This document shows, piece by piece, positions 23,280-34,824 of a stretch of DNA of 48,240 nt; position 1 is the first letter of the stretch, and the number at the start of each line of letters is the position of its first letter. The notes under the pieces were generated by a model, which ran no database searches, was not told the origin of the DNA, and worked only from the letters and a program-made list of their open reading frames with translations. This DNA comes from Gnetum montanum (Eukaryota; Streptophyta; Gnetopsida; Gnetales; Gnetaceae), in NCBI GenBank assembly GCA_015680685.1, contig MNCI01008099.1, positions 418,211 through 466,450 on the forward strand, written 5' to 3'. Made by a program: the position numbers and the translations under genes.

Positions 23280-24770
23280 AGCTCTTGGAAGTAAGGACTA
23301 GAAGAATGCCATGAATGAAGAGATGATAGATATTATAAAGAACAATACTTGGGAGCTTGTTCCATGGTCTAAAGAAGCTCATGTCATTGGAACTAAATGC
23401 GTCTTTACAAATAAGCTAAATGAGAATGATGTGGCAACCTAAAACAAGGCAAGATCAATAACAAAAGGCTTTGCATAGATAAAAGGACTGGATTATCAAG
23501 ATACATTTGCTCCAGTTGCAAGATTGGAATATTTTATAATGTTTTTATCTTTTGCAACTTATCAAGGGTTTAAGCTCTACCAAATGGATGTGAAATATAT
23601 AGTCCTAAATGGAGAAATAAAAGAGATAGTATATATAGAACAACTAGAAGGATTCATTGACACTAGTAAGCCTAATCATATGTATTAAGTGCACAAAGCT
23701 TTATATGATTTAAAACAAGCTCCTAGGATGTGGTATGCTAAGCTTGATTCATATTCGGATGAAAATGAATATTTAAGAGCCACTTTGGATAATACCCTTA
23801 ATATTGAAAGGCATAATACAAGGCTTTTAATTACTCATATGTATGTTGATGACATAATGTTTAGAGGAACAAGCTCAAGTTTGAACAATGAATTTTTTGA
23901 AGCTATGAAATCAAAGTTTGAAATGTCTATGATAGGAGAGTTATCTCATATTTTGGGCCTACATATTCAACTTAGGGATGGAACCTTCATTTCACAAATA
24001 AAGTATATTCAGTAGATGCTCAAGCATTTTAGCATGAGAGAAGCTAAAACTTGTGCAATTCCTGTTAGCACAAATGTACACCTTTGCAAGGATGAATATG
24101 GAAAAAACAATGATGCTACACTATATATATCTATTATGGAAAGCTTGCATTAAGCTATAGCTAGCAGGCCGAACATAGCTTTTGCAGTAGGCTTCATTTC
24201 TAGATATCAGTCAAAACCAAAAGAATGAACCTAGTTGCATTGAAAAGAATTTTACAATAGCTAAAAGGCACTTCTAGTCATAGGCTATGATATCTAAAAA
24301 GAAAAATTTTTGAATTACAAGTATTTACTGATGCAAATTGGACAAGAAATAAAGATGATCAGAATTTTACTGGTAGGAATTGTCATTTTCTTATTAATAG
24401 ACTAGTATCATGGCTAAGCAAAAGGCAGAATTCTATAGTGTTATCATTAGCTAAACTAGAATATGTTGCAACCTCACACTACTCAACATAGATTCTTTGG
24501 ATGAGAAAAGTATTAAAGCTCTTTGGTATAGCATTCTTTAATCCAATAATTATTCAATGTGATAATGTTGCTATCATTTTTATCTCTAAAAATCTTGTTT
24601 TTTAGGTAAAACTAAACATATTGAGATTAAATATCATTTTCTCAGAGATTAGGTAGAGTTGCAAATAGTAAAATTATCATATGTTTTTTCCAAAGCATAG
24701 AGAGCAAACATTTTTACAAAGGTCTTAAATAAAGAAATACTTTCTTATTTAAGAATATTGTTGGGCATAA
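23280..24770 (+). pseudogene. Reverse transcriptase and RNase H of element G
   Basis: RT blocks in order: N-N-T-W-E-L-V, F-A-P-V-A-R-L, Y-Q-M-D-V-K (catalytic Asp) and L-N-G-E-I-K-E near 23600. Next, K-A-L-Y-D-L-K-Q-A-P-R-M-W-Y and M-Y-V-D-D-I-M-F, the catalytic pair at about 23845. L-G-L-H-I-Q follows. RNase H follows in broken frames: C-D-N-V-A-I near 24560 and K-T-K-H-I-E-I-K-Y-H-F near 24620. Stops are frequent. The RT is assigned with confidence; the RNase H is weaker. Confidence 0.85.
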
Positions 24771-24989
24771 CTACTTTACCCAATCATACATAAGCTACTA
24801 AAACTCCTAGCTTTAGTTTAGGGATTTATTATAAGTTAACGAGTTTTATTTCAGGGGGAGTAGGCAAGCTTATATTACTATGAAATAGGATACTTTCAAG
24901 ATGCAATAGAAGAACTAGGTACCCATGTTGAGTCTATTGAATCCTCATAGCCATATCCTATGGATTCATACATTCCCTCATAGGGATCA

Positions 24990-25700
24990 TGACCAGAGAA
25001 TAACCTTGTTTTTGGCTCTAAACTTGGAGGATGTAGCAATATCAAGAGGTCATGGATGAATTATAGAGCCTCAATGTCTTGCTTTGTATAGCCTCTTCTT
25101 TCTTTAGGTAGTCTAAATGCCAAAGGACTTTGTCTCCCATGCTCAGGCATTCCTATTGTTTTTTCATCAAAATCCTTTCCACCTCATTACTAAATTTGTC
25201 TTTAGCATTCCTCTCTTCTCTATTTCTTTCATATTCTATTCTAGCTTGAATGTTATTCAATGCTTTATCCCTCTTAGCCTCTACTCTTGTTAGCTCTTCC
25301 CTAAGATCTCTAAAATCCTCTTGATTCATCCAAAAGCTCTTATGAATATTCATAGCTTTGACGCTTTTTAATTACTTCTTGGCTCTATTATCTATTCTAT
25401 GCCTTTTATATTTTTTCCTCTATTTAGTTGTTCTATCATTAGTATACCTCTGTCTTGAGCTTACCAATTTACTGATCAATAAGATCAATGTTTTTTTTCT
25501 AGTTAAGCTCTTATGTGTATCTTTTATTTTTCTTTTTCATCACCTATGTTTATCTTTGTGTTTTGAGCTTAATTTGTCTAATGACATGGGAAGCTTCTTT
25601 GGCCCCTTTTTCTTATAAAAAGGAGGAGAATTGATGCATGGTGCGATTGTTGATGAGCTATTTTATCAATTGTATGACTTGTTTTTTCAGAAAAAGTGAA
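24990..25700 (-). pseudogene. Antisense coding-like remnant with charged helix
   Basis: The longest open piece is 25353-25153: D-L-R-E-E-L-T-R-V-E-A-K-R-D-K then A-R-I-E-Y-E-R-N-R-E-E-R, a strongly charged helical segment. The frame continues through a TAG to about 25045 (G-D-K-V-L-W-H-L-D-Y-L-K-K-E-E) and upstream through a TAA to about 25415. Further upstream, near 25640-25560, a Lys-rich piece (K-K-G-P-K-K-L-P) lies in another frame. I do not recognise the protein. It may be a captured or extra ORF antisense to copia G, or a fragment of another element. No start is assigned. Confidence 0.35.
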
Positions 25701-26229
25701 GATTATTTCTCTATTTTTATATGCACTCTTTGAAGTGTAGGTTGTATTGTTGACCTTTTGACTCAAGGTGATATGTGTAGCTAGATGTAACTATGTTAAG
25801 TTTGATTGGTATGAGTCATGTTATGATGAGTGCTTAATTGTTTTAAGATATGCTGCTTATTTTTTTATTTTTAACTGGTTACATGATTCTCTTATTTAAC
25901 TTGATGCGTATTACTCTAAGCTTACTAGGTTCTTCGTTTAGCATTTGTATATTTAAGCACAGAAAATTTGTATGATGATTATAAACTTTATTCTTTTTTC
26001 AAATGAATTTGAGCTTTATCATTAGGATTTTTTTTGAATGCTTGCTTATGCATTCTTCTCTATTCTATCTTGTTCAAGCTTATTATGTAAGCTCACCTAA
26101 TCTCAAAATGCAAGAGATTGTTATTTGTTTTGAGCTTGCTTACAAGTTCTACTTTTCAATGGAGCTTTTCATTACGTATGGGTTTAAGCTCTTAACTTAT
26201 CTTTTACAAGGAAACTATTTTTTATGCCA

Positions 26230-27050
26230 CATTAGCATATAGAGCTAGTTAGTAGAACCAACTTTTTGTGCTACCTAGCTCATTCAATTTGGTTCTACTA
26301 GCTCAGCATGCACACTCAAACAATTTTAATCTAGTTTTCTTTTATCTTTTTAAAGATAGCTTAAATTGGTCTTAGCTTTATGAAGATAACTTAGATTAAT
26401 TTCATTAGCTTTGTTTTAGTAGGGCTAACTTGAATTAGAGAATTTATGCAAAGCATTTTTAATCCAACTCAGCACATAGAGCCAACTCATAGAACCATTT
26501 TTTTTCTACAAAAGAATCAAGAAATAGCTCTACCACATAAGCATTTTACAAATAGGATTTAATGGGGCCATGCTTAAATAGTGTTAAGAGCATGTGCTCA
26601 AAAAGGTTTATTTACACATCATCTCATAAAGCCATTTTTTTGTTCTACAAGGTCTTTCTCAAATTGCTCTACCATGTCAACTTGGAAAAGAGGTGCTAAG
26701 CAGAATTGACTTGTAGAGCCATTTTTCCACTCTATAAAGGCTTGCCCAATTAGCTTTAGCACATCAACTCAAAAAAATGTGCTATGTAAAATTAGCTTGT
26801 AGAGCCATTTTTTTTGCTCTACAAGGACTCATTAATTTAGCTCTACCATGTTAGTGTTTCCTTCATACATGCAATCTTGAACCAAAGAAGCTTAATTTAA
26901 ATGCTTGTCTCTTGTTAGAAAAGCTTTAGAATCATTTTTCTTGATTTTACTATGTGCTCTACCACATCATCTCATAGAATGAGTTTTTGGAACTAGTTTT
27001 GGTTCTACAAAGCTCTTCTAAATAGTTCTGCCATGTTTGCACTATTATTG
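26230..27050 (+). repeat. Degenerate repeats with poly-T hairpins
   Basis: At least six diverged copies of a 90- to 120-base unit. The best centre, near 26797, reads cttgtagagc, a T-rich loop, then gctctacaag: a perfect 10-base inverted repeat. Weaker copies are near 26250, 26480, 26630, 26711 and 26985. Between centres the word agctctaccat or gctctaccatgt recurs. Confidence 0.65.
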
Positions 27051-27723
27051 CACACACAAGAAAGCTTAATAAAAGGAAAATATGAAAATATATGAGAATC
27101 AAAAGCTTGCAATTTTTGTTAAAAGAGCTTATTGCCATGTTAGTCCAAGCAAAAGGAAAGCTAAAATCAATTTTAAGAGCCAGGTTTTAGATCTAAATGA
27201 GCTACACTAAAAAAGACCATGATACATCTGTAAATAAAAATAAAAATTAAAAGAGATGTTATTATATGAAAAAGCTAGATTCTTTATAGCTATGAAAGTG
27301 AACTGAATCCCATTAATGAAAATAAGGATTGGTTGCTAAAGAGCCTTTATCTCCAATATAAGTAGGTTCCTACTATTTCTATAAGAAGGGGTTGTTAACA
27401 CAAAATGAAATGATAGATTTCTTCCTCCTCTACTTAGTTTCTAAGGCTCACCTAAAGCTCATAATAGATGCAATAATGGTAGCTTAAATGTAATGGATAT
27501 GGCATTTTCTTCTTCAACTACTCTTCAATAGATTGATAATGGTTATTGCTCACTACCTCTTTCACTTCTTTAATAGACTAAAAATGGCTAGAAGAATAGC
27601 TCTAAGAATGGCTAGAGGAAATGAAGGTGATAAATTAAAGCTATTTGGAATAATTGGACAATTATAGTTTTTGGCCTTGAGGCTTAGACTAGAATATCTT
27701 CTTCTTCTCTCTTTGTTCTTCTC

Positions 27724-27730
27724 TATAAAA
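27724..27730 (+). promoter_or_regulatory. TATA box
   Basis: tataaaa in the context ctctataaaagccc, followed by a C/T-rich leader. It is a good plant core promoter match and could be the LTR promoter of G. The start of transcription would lie near 27755. Confidence 0.45.
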
Positions 27731-28150
27731 GCCCTTTTTTTCCTTTTCCCAAAAAGTGTGGAAAACTCTTAAGTCTTTGTACTAAGACAAGGTAGAGTAT
27801 TTTCTCTTCTACTATGTTATGAAAGTAGATTCCTATGACTTTGAGCTTGGGTTTTTTCTCAGTCTAGGATTATAAAAGAATCCCTATAAAATTAATAGAA
27901 TTACTCTACTTCCTAGGATCCGGGGAGAGTTTTATGTTGGATGTAGGCCAACAAATCTAATAGTTGAAACAACTTAAAGGCTTAGTATTTATTTACTCTT
28001 TTCTACATAAGTGCTTTGTTTTTCTACATAAATTTTATTTGGGACTTTCTAGTAGTCTTCTACTAGTCTCCATTTAAGTAGAATTTTTGTATATGACCTT
28101 GATGTACCCCCTTCTTAATGTCCTTAGTTATGTCCAGGAAACAACACAAC

Positions 28151-28671
28151 CTACTCTACATAAATTATAGCAAAAATAAAATAAGAGTGAAAAACTGGAA
28201 TCAAACATAAGATGTTTTCTTTTTAACATGTTAATAAAAACGTTATCACAATATTTCTCAACTGACCTATATAGGTTAATGGTAATACTGCTTATCAAAA
28301 GAGATGGGAGGGGTATGCACTACTCTACCAAAGAACCCAAATATGAGGTTTTCATTAAAACACATGAGATTAGAAAGCAAGAGAGGGATCTACTAGAGAA
28401 TCATCAAGGTTTTTGGCTTTTTTGAGAAGTTGAAAAAGTCAGTAAAAATTTTTTAAATAAAGATGGTTGAAATAGTAATGTTATGAGCTTATTCACTTTT
28501 TTTGTAATATCTAAGCTCGTTGATCTTCTTAAACCACTCATCCATTATTACTACTACTCAAAGTATTAGAATGTTACAAGTTTATAATACTATAATGTTA
28601 TAGTTTCCAACATTATTTTTAATGTTGTTGTAATCACAATAATCTTGTTTTGTAAAATTTCCTATGCTCAA
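28151..28671. other. AT-rich flank, no gene identified
   Basis: One 65-codon ORF (28228-28425) has no motif and no support. The stretch ends exactly where the LTR of element E begins. It may include the start of the 5' LTR of copia F, which resumes at 45216, but I could not show this. Confidence 0.4.
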
Positions 28672-30131
28672 TGTTGAAACACCGTGAAAAATTGCGAGTC
28701 GGCCTTAGGCAAAGATTCGCAATTCAAGCAAGGACGCATGTCAGAATTCCAGAAGGGAAAATAAGAAAGAGCAACACCAAGAGATGCGTAGCATCAAGTC
28801 CTCAACTTCTTGTGCAGATTCTTAATCTTCCTATGCTTTTTGCTGTTTACGCTATATCACGCAACGTAGCGTAATGGCGCTTAGCGTGATTTTGCTTAAA
28901 CATAGTCCGGCATCAGAAGGATAGTTGCTTTGGCATAGGGAGAAGCTTAAGCAACATGATATGCGACTTCTTGTGTATTTTGCTAAGTCTTTTGTTCAAT
29001 GCCAAGTTTACGCTCTGATACGTACAGCAGTGTAATAAGCTCCAGAACAGTCAAAGGCAAAGTCTAAGCAATGCGATTCCTCATCATACGCTCATCACGC
29101 AACATAGCATATCACAACGTATTGCATCGCCAAGCTAAACATTGTTTTACGCTTCGTTACGCGCGGCTGCGTAAGAAAGCGTAAAACAACTTGAATCCAT
29201 TGTTTCCATGTTACGTTACGCTCATACACACAACGCAGCGTGAATGAGCGTAATTTAACCCAAAGACAGTTGAAACATACCCGATGTGCACCTCTTCTTC
29301 ACACGCACAATACGTGAACGAGCGTATTGTGCCTATTCATGAAGTTTGACGCAAAAATGGTCAAACCAACAATACCCGAAACATTTGGGACACACGTCAT
29401 CAGGGTTGTGCCTTCTCCGCAAGATGTCGCAACCTATAAATACCCCAGTTGACAGAGATACAGGGGTTGGAAAATTAGAGAAGAAAAGGCATTTTTCTGA
29501 GCACTGGAGCATGCATCACTTTTGAGCAGAGATATAGAGAGCAGCACTTTGGCAATTGTTGATGGCATCACCTTACGGCAGAAACAAAGCACAGTTCGCT
29601 TTGAGCACCGGTGATAGGAGTAATCGTTCTACTGGGGAAGACTCTATTGGTCAGAAATAGTTGATCGGTAGACGTCAAAGCTTGACCTTCCTTGCATCTC
29701 GGCTTTAGCCCACAAGGTAGATCGGACTTCTGTTTGGACAGTTTTCTTGTTGTTTTGTGCTTGCTTCACATCCAGTAATCGGGGTCTTCCCAGTGTAACG
29801 AAATATATAAAATATACGCCTTTCAAGGCAAAGCATAGATCTTGAAACTACATGTTTCTCTTATGTCAGCCTCCTCTTATCGTGTTTAACGTTATCAGCG
29901 TTGCAATTCATCTACATTGTTTTCCCCTCATTTTGCGATTCCTCGAATCAGATCGTTTCACGAGATATTCATCGGTTTACTGATTAGTAAGTCCCTGTCT
30001 GATCGACAAGACCGTTCAGGGCACCGCGGATTCGTTTTTTCCAGCATAGCCCTCACGCGGATCTGTGGTTAAAACTGTGCACACGGAATTTGTTTGGTAT
30101 TTTCCAGCTACCAACGTTTTCCGTCGTTACA
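28672..30131 (+). repeat. 5' LTR of element E
   Basis: 1460 bases from tgttgaaac to ccgtcgttaca, matching 43974-45215. U3 upstream of the TATA box holds several acgc/gcgt hairpins. Positions 29189-29402 are absent from the 3' copy. Downstream of the TATA box the two copies are nearly the same, including the leader near 29500-30000. Confidence 0.9.
29435..29442 (+). promoter_or_regulatory. TATA box of the 5' LTR of element E
   Basis: TATAAATA within aacctataaatacccc. The 3' LTR has the same box at 44523-44530. Transcription would start near 29465-29475, leaving a leader of about 900 bases before the gag ATG at 30390. Confidence 0.7.
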
Positions 30132-30137
30132 GTTTTC

Positions 30138-30155
30138 TGGCGCTAGAAGGAGGGC
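30138..30155 (+). other. Primer binding site of element E
   Basis: tggcgctagaaggagggc begins six bases after the LTR end, starting with TGG as a tRNA 3' CCA requires. I do not assign the tRNA. It differs from the tRNA-Asp-type sites of A and B. Confidence 0.65.
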
Positions 30156-30389
30156 CTCTTAGGTTCTGATCCACCTTTTTCGGGTAGCCCTGTTAGCAAT
30201 CTCTACCCAAAATCATAAACGTAATACCTCTAGGGAAGCTTACGATAGATCGTGTGGTGTAGATCGGTCTTAGCAATGATTCTCAGCAATGATTCCTTTG
30301 GGATCCTACAGGGTAGAAAGCCTATTGGTGATCTTATTGTCAGTCATTTCTTAGATCCAATTACCAGTCACTGTCAATCTCATTAATCA

Positions 30390-33281
30390 ATGAATTCCTT
30401 TTACACAACCACAACCGCCATGGTCCTTGCCGATTTGGGTGCCACAGCTGTGAACCCTATCACAGTCACAAGACCAGCTCCTGGCGCAACAGGATCTCAG
30501 GGGCCATTGCGCCGTTCATTGAGGCTTCAGGGAAAAGAGCCCATCTTCAAGGTTATAACCCCTGAAGAATACAACTTTATATGTGTTAAGATCCAGACGA
30601 AGTTGGCTCTTAGCCAAGCTGAAGTCGAAGCGAAACAGAACTTTGAGGTGGTCCACCGAGGGGGCCATGATTTCAAGCCAACAGCTTATGACATCATTCC
30701 CTTGACTGAGCACCAACATGAGCTCATTACACAGTTGGTCATGGCCAAGGGCCAGGCGACACAAGCTGTGGTGGAGCCCCAGCATGGGGAAGAGGAAGAG
30801 GATGAACTGGCAGCCCAGTCGGAACATTCGTTCCATACTCTAAGCCCCCAAACATACATAAACCCATTGTTTCCTTTCAACAGAGAGGCCACTACTCTTG
30901 ACCCAGCCATGACCACACAGATGCATTTCCCTGCCATGCCGCAAGCCTCCGCGCAGCCGTCTGGGCTGCAAGCACAAATATCGCATAATAACACGGGGGC
31001 GGCTTCGTCACCGCGGGTTCTCTGCATTCCGGCGGTGGTCCCCGCGACCACCGCGCCCCATTTCATCCCGTAGATTTTTCCACCTCCGCCCCCTCCAACT
31101 CAACAGATCACCATAGCTGTTCAGCCATAAACATACATCCAACAGCCTGCCACAGGTTAGTGGGCCAACCCGGTGGCGCAACATACCCAGTCTATGGTCT
31201 ATGGCGTGCAACCCCTGGTTGCACCTGCAACACAAGTTCCACAAGGGATCCCGCAGTACATCTATCCCTATCTTACGCAACAGGCGGCAGCTAACCCCTC
31301 TTCGCAAACCAGTGGGTGGTGGTCTTCACAGGCTCCTCCGCTTGCAGGGATCCCCACCCCACAAGTAGCCAGTCAACCTCTCCCGTCGTTTCCCTTCCCT
31401 CGCGCCGCCCTCTCGGTCCAACCTCCTATGCCTTCTGCACAGACACCTCCGTCAACAGGTCTGGACCAAGCCTTCCAGCTTATACAGACTCTCACTGAGG
31501 AGGTTTGACGCCTCAAAGCCGCTGGTTCTAATACTATTCAGATCATGGACTTTTACTAGGATGGTCCGATTAGTCCAGCGGTCCCTATGCTGTCATTGCC
31601 GCCAGGGATGTCTCTGCCTCATTTTACCAAGTACAATGGAGAGGGAGATCCCAACGCTCACTTGGTCACATTCAGGTCTGAGTCCTTGTTGTTGCAACAG
31701 TGGCCACACACCATCATCCGAGTCTTTGCAATGTCCCTAACAGGGAAAGTTTTGGATTGGTACCGAGCCCTCCCACGCTCTTCCATCTCAACCCTGGAAG
31801 AGCTGCTGACCCAATTTGTGACCCGCTTTAGATATAACTTGAAACCGGAAGTCACATTGGATCAGCTCATGGGGGTGGAACAAGACCCGCTCGAGCCCGT
31901 CCAAAGGTTTATACAGCGTTGGAATGCTACCTTGAATGAGATCCGCGAGCTGATCGCGGATTCGCATCTACTTGCTATATTCAAGGGGGCAGTCAATGAC
32001 TTTATTAAGTCAAAACTGTATTATCTTTCCCCCGACTCTCTACAATAGGCCTTCGCTCAAACTAGAAGCATCCAAGATGCTGCGGAGGCCAGCAAAGACC
32101 CGGCGTATGTCGCCTACAGGAACGCACATAACAAGAGCAAAGACAAAGGAAAAGCAGCGACAATGACAGTAGCTGCAATGAATGAGAGTACAAAGACTAA
32201 GAACAAGAAGGCACCCACGGTGCCTCCTGAGACCACGACTGGTGCCGGCAACAGCTAAGACACAACTGCCCCTGAAAAGGCCCCCCAGCCTAAGCCAAAC
32301 TTTGAGCGTAAGGATCGCTCAAAGTATACGGCATTACCGGTAAAGCATTTTGAACTGCTGAAATAACTATTAGGGGAAGGGCACATTCAACCTAAGAAGG
32401 TGTCCGAGGAGGCTCTGAATCATCATAGACGTCATTGTGAACTGCTGAAGAACCCTTCTCTAGCCTTACCTAACGAACCACCAGTTCCGCGATCTTTCAG
32501 GCTGGACCATTTCTGTGACTACCACCAGCTATGTGGTCACGATACAGATTACTGTTGGGCATTGAAAGACGACATTCAACGTATGCTGGATGATGGTTCA
32601 CTCAAGTTAGACAGCAGCAACCTGACACGTCCAGAAAACCAGACATTGCATGTGTATAAGGACCCCTTGAACGCAAACGATGATCCTTATACAATCACTG
32701 TGGTAAGTACGGACAGTGAGAGGAGGGAACTGCCAAAACAACCTTTTGTTTTGCGTGTCCCTGCCAACTCACAAAGGGGGCCAACCATTTCATCGGTAGC
32801 CAGTGGAGTCTCGAGGCCGCCCTTCATTATATGGGTACCTTCTCGGATACACTCTTAGTCATGCAGCGATACCGAAGCCGCGGCCTCGTCCGCACCCACG
32901 CCTAGGGCACCCTTCATTATCAGGGTGCCAAAACCACAGGCTGCTCCTCTCACGCAGGGGCAGACCTCCAACCAAAAGTGTCAACCCTCACCTCCCAAAC
33001 AAAAGGGAGAGGACACATTAGTTAACGCAACGAAAGACCACTCTACACTCGGCTTCCCTAAGCCTAGGCCCCTGGCCTCTGTGCCTTCACCTGTACCTCA
33101 AGGGCAGGATAAAGGTGCAGAAACGCAACTGCCTTCTCTTGGCAAGAAAAAGAACAGCTCCCCGACTAACACTGTTCCACCTCGAGAGATTCGTCTCTTG
33201 GGCCGAATGGAAGAAGACAAGGGGGAGAAACAACCTAGCTGGAAGAAGGACCTCCTCGATGCATTTACGCAAGTTAAATAG
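30390..33281 (+). pseudogene. Gag of element E
   Basis: A single frame runs from ATG 30390 to 33281, broken only by scattered stops, mostly TAG (for example at 31071, 31506, 32046 and 32856). The N-terminal third is Pro/Gln/Ala-rich. The capsid domain is at about 31587-32050: L-P-H-F-T-K-Y-N-G-E-G-D-P-N-A-H-L, W-Y-R-A-L-P, and F-I-Q-R-W-N-A-T-L. A zinc knuckle of Tat type lies near 32510 (C-D-Y-H, C-G-H-D-T-D-Y-C). The C-terminal part carries a repeated P-F-V/I-L/I-x-V-P motif. No better upstream start is seen. It is the particle shell protein. Confidence 0.85.
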
Positions 33282-33299
33282 GCTCTCAAACAAAAAAAN

Positions 33300-33907
33300 T
33301 TATCACTATCCAGGTCGGTGAATACCGGATCCGGAGAGTGCACGTGGATGATGGCGCAGCTACCAACGTCGTTCCCTATTCCATTGTGGATAGGTTGGGT
33401 CTGGTCGACCAAATCATGTCCACGACGATGGCCTGCGTAAAATTGTTCAATGGGGCACGGGTTCAAGTTAAGGGGATGGTGCGTATTGAGTTTGTGACAG
33501 GGGATCAATTCCCAATGGAGGCCACTTTCTTAGTCGTTGAGGAGATGCCAGGGTTCAACCTGATCTTGGGGAGGTTGTGGTTGGCTCAGCTGAGGGTAGT
33601 TTCGTCACCGATACACCAAGAGATACATCTTTCCTATGCTGGAGGGGAGGTTGTGATACGCGGTGACGAAATCACCCCCAAGACCATCAATAACATTGAA
33701 GAAGAATGGGGTTCAGAGATAGAAACGACTGATGATCAAACCTGTTTCCAAACCCCTCAACAAGCTGATAGCAATGATGACGGTCTAGCTTGGGCCAACC
33801 TGCCATTTTCGGATGGCAGCGTAGAAGAGTCAAACCATAAGTCTCCTCACCATTACGCGATGTTCAACGTAAAGGCCATCAAGAAACAATTGCGTATCAA
33901 TGGTTGA
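33300..33907 (+). CDS. Aspartic protease of element E
   Basis: The open frame is 33338-33907, with family sequence extending upstream to about 33300 (Y-R-I-R-R). The active site reads H-V-D-D-G-A-A-T-N-V-V-P, with D-D-G where D-S/T-G or D-G-G is usual in relatives. F-N-L-I-L-G-R-L-W-L is the second conserved block. The C-terminal 100 residues are an acidic tail. Its frame differs from gag; the change falls at a run of A beside a single N (33292-33299), so it may be an assembly error rather than a real shift. The TGA at 33905 would lie in the proposed intron that starts at 33869. Confidence 0.8.
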
Positions 33908-34477
33908 ACGATGGTCCTTGCGTACATTATCATGTCTTAGTGAGTTATCATGGTTCTGACTTAGCAATTTTATTTCATGCATTTTCACCTTACTTTTGTT
34001 TTCGGTTCTTACGCTGGTCATTTATCTTCACACTGTTGTCTTTTTCATATGCATGGTATTCACGTTTCATGATTACTTTGGCATAATTATGCAAAATACT
34101 GTACCAGTATCATTTACGCTTTCTTTATTACGCTATGGCCCGCAACGGTCTTAAACTAGTTACATAGAATTGTATACTATGACTCTTTACGCTTGATTAC
34201 GCAGTAGGCCCGCAACGGCCCTAAACTAGTCTCTAGTTTTTGCAGAATCGTATGATGGCCCGCGATGGCCTTAAACTAATAACTACATTCTATCATTATA
34301 ACTTAGGTAAAATTCTTAATAATTACGCTCACGCGTTATAGGTCAAAACACAAAAGATAGAAATATATATATATGATCGTCATCCGAAACATCCACCAGG
34401 TTTTATAACACGTTTTTTTAGTCATTCCTAAAATAATGCTTCACTTCACCATCAATGAAACTATGCGTAAACTACAA
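33908..34477. repeat. Spacer with three ggcccgcaacgg repeats
   Basis: Three diverged copies of ggcccgcaacggtcttaaac lie at about 34136, 34208 and 34257, separated by 50-70 bases. The core ccgc-acg-taaact resembles the 3' tandem repeats at 42370-42890. No gene. It is downstream of the antisense gene's stop codon and would hold its 3' untranslated region. Confidence 0.6.
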
Positions 34478-34744
34478 TTACGCATTTCCTCTACTGCCGC
34501 TGTCGCCGGTATCTCTCAAATCCTGATCCAGCCCTAGTGGATCGTCCTCCAGTGGGTCGTCGTCTCTGGGAATCAGTCTTTCACGAAGAACTTCTTCTTC
34601 GTGAGGTCCTTGTTCCGGCGCCAGGACCACGGGGGGATGCTCTTCATCGCTGTGCTCCTCCTCTTCCACTACTTCTTCTTCTGCTTCTGCTGCTTCCTCT
34701 GCTAACTCCTCAGCTTGTTCGTCTTCCCTATCCTCAGCGGGTAC
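34478..34744 (-). other. Acidic C-terminal exon of the antisense gene
   Basis: Exon 9 has 88 codons and is open. It is Glu/Asp-rich throughout (E-E-V-V-E-E-E-E-H-S-D-E-E, then D-D-D-P-L-E-D-D-P-L) and ends R-G-N-A and TAA at 34480-34478. An intact terminal exon with a clean acceptor (tgtatttag/g) argues that the gene model is right. Confidence 0.65.
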
Positions 34745-34824
34745 CTAAATACAGTAAGCACATTAGCTACACAAGACTTAACATCATAATTAGAGAATGC
34801 AAACTAAGTCGTGCATAAACTTAC

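Larger units (their letters stand above)
22085..24856 (+). mobile_element. Element G: Ty1/copia pol, 5' part missing
   Basis: The order is pre-integrase domain, integrase, RT, RNase H, the Ty1/copia order (integrase before RT). The left end is the insertion point of element D, so gag, protease and 5' LTR are not in the window. The tract tcagggggag near 24850 is a typical copia polypurine tract and marks the end of the internal region. Many stops and frame changes show an old copy. Confidence 0.8.
24857..28150 (+). other. AT-rich region, possible 3' LTR of element G
   Basis: It begins right after the polypurine tract and contains a TATA box at 27724 followed by a transcribed-looking leader, as a U3-R-U5 order would. 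Without a second copy in the window the LTR limits cannot be fixed, and 3.3 kb would be long for copia. The short ORF at 26003-26242 has a hydrophobic, T-rich bias and I do not accept it. An antisense coding remnant and hairpin repeats inside are listed separately. Confidence 0.35.

Noticed and set aside
30686-31307. Minus-strand ORFs opposite gag of E
   Set aside because: GC-rich shadow frames of the Pro/Gln/Ala-rich gag; the plus frame is continuous with the capsid domain.
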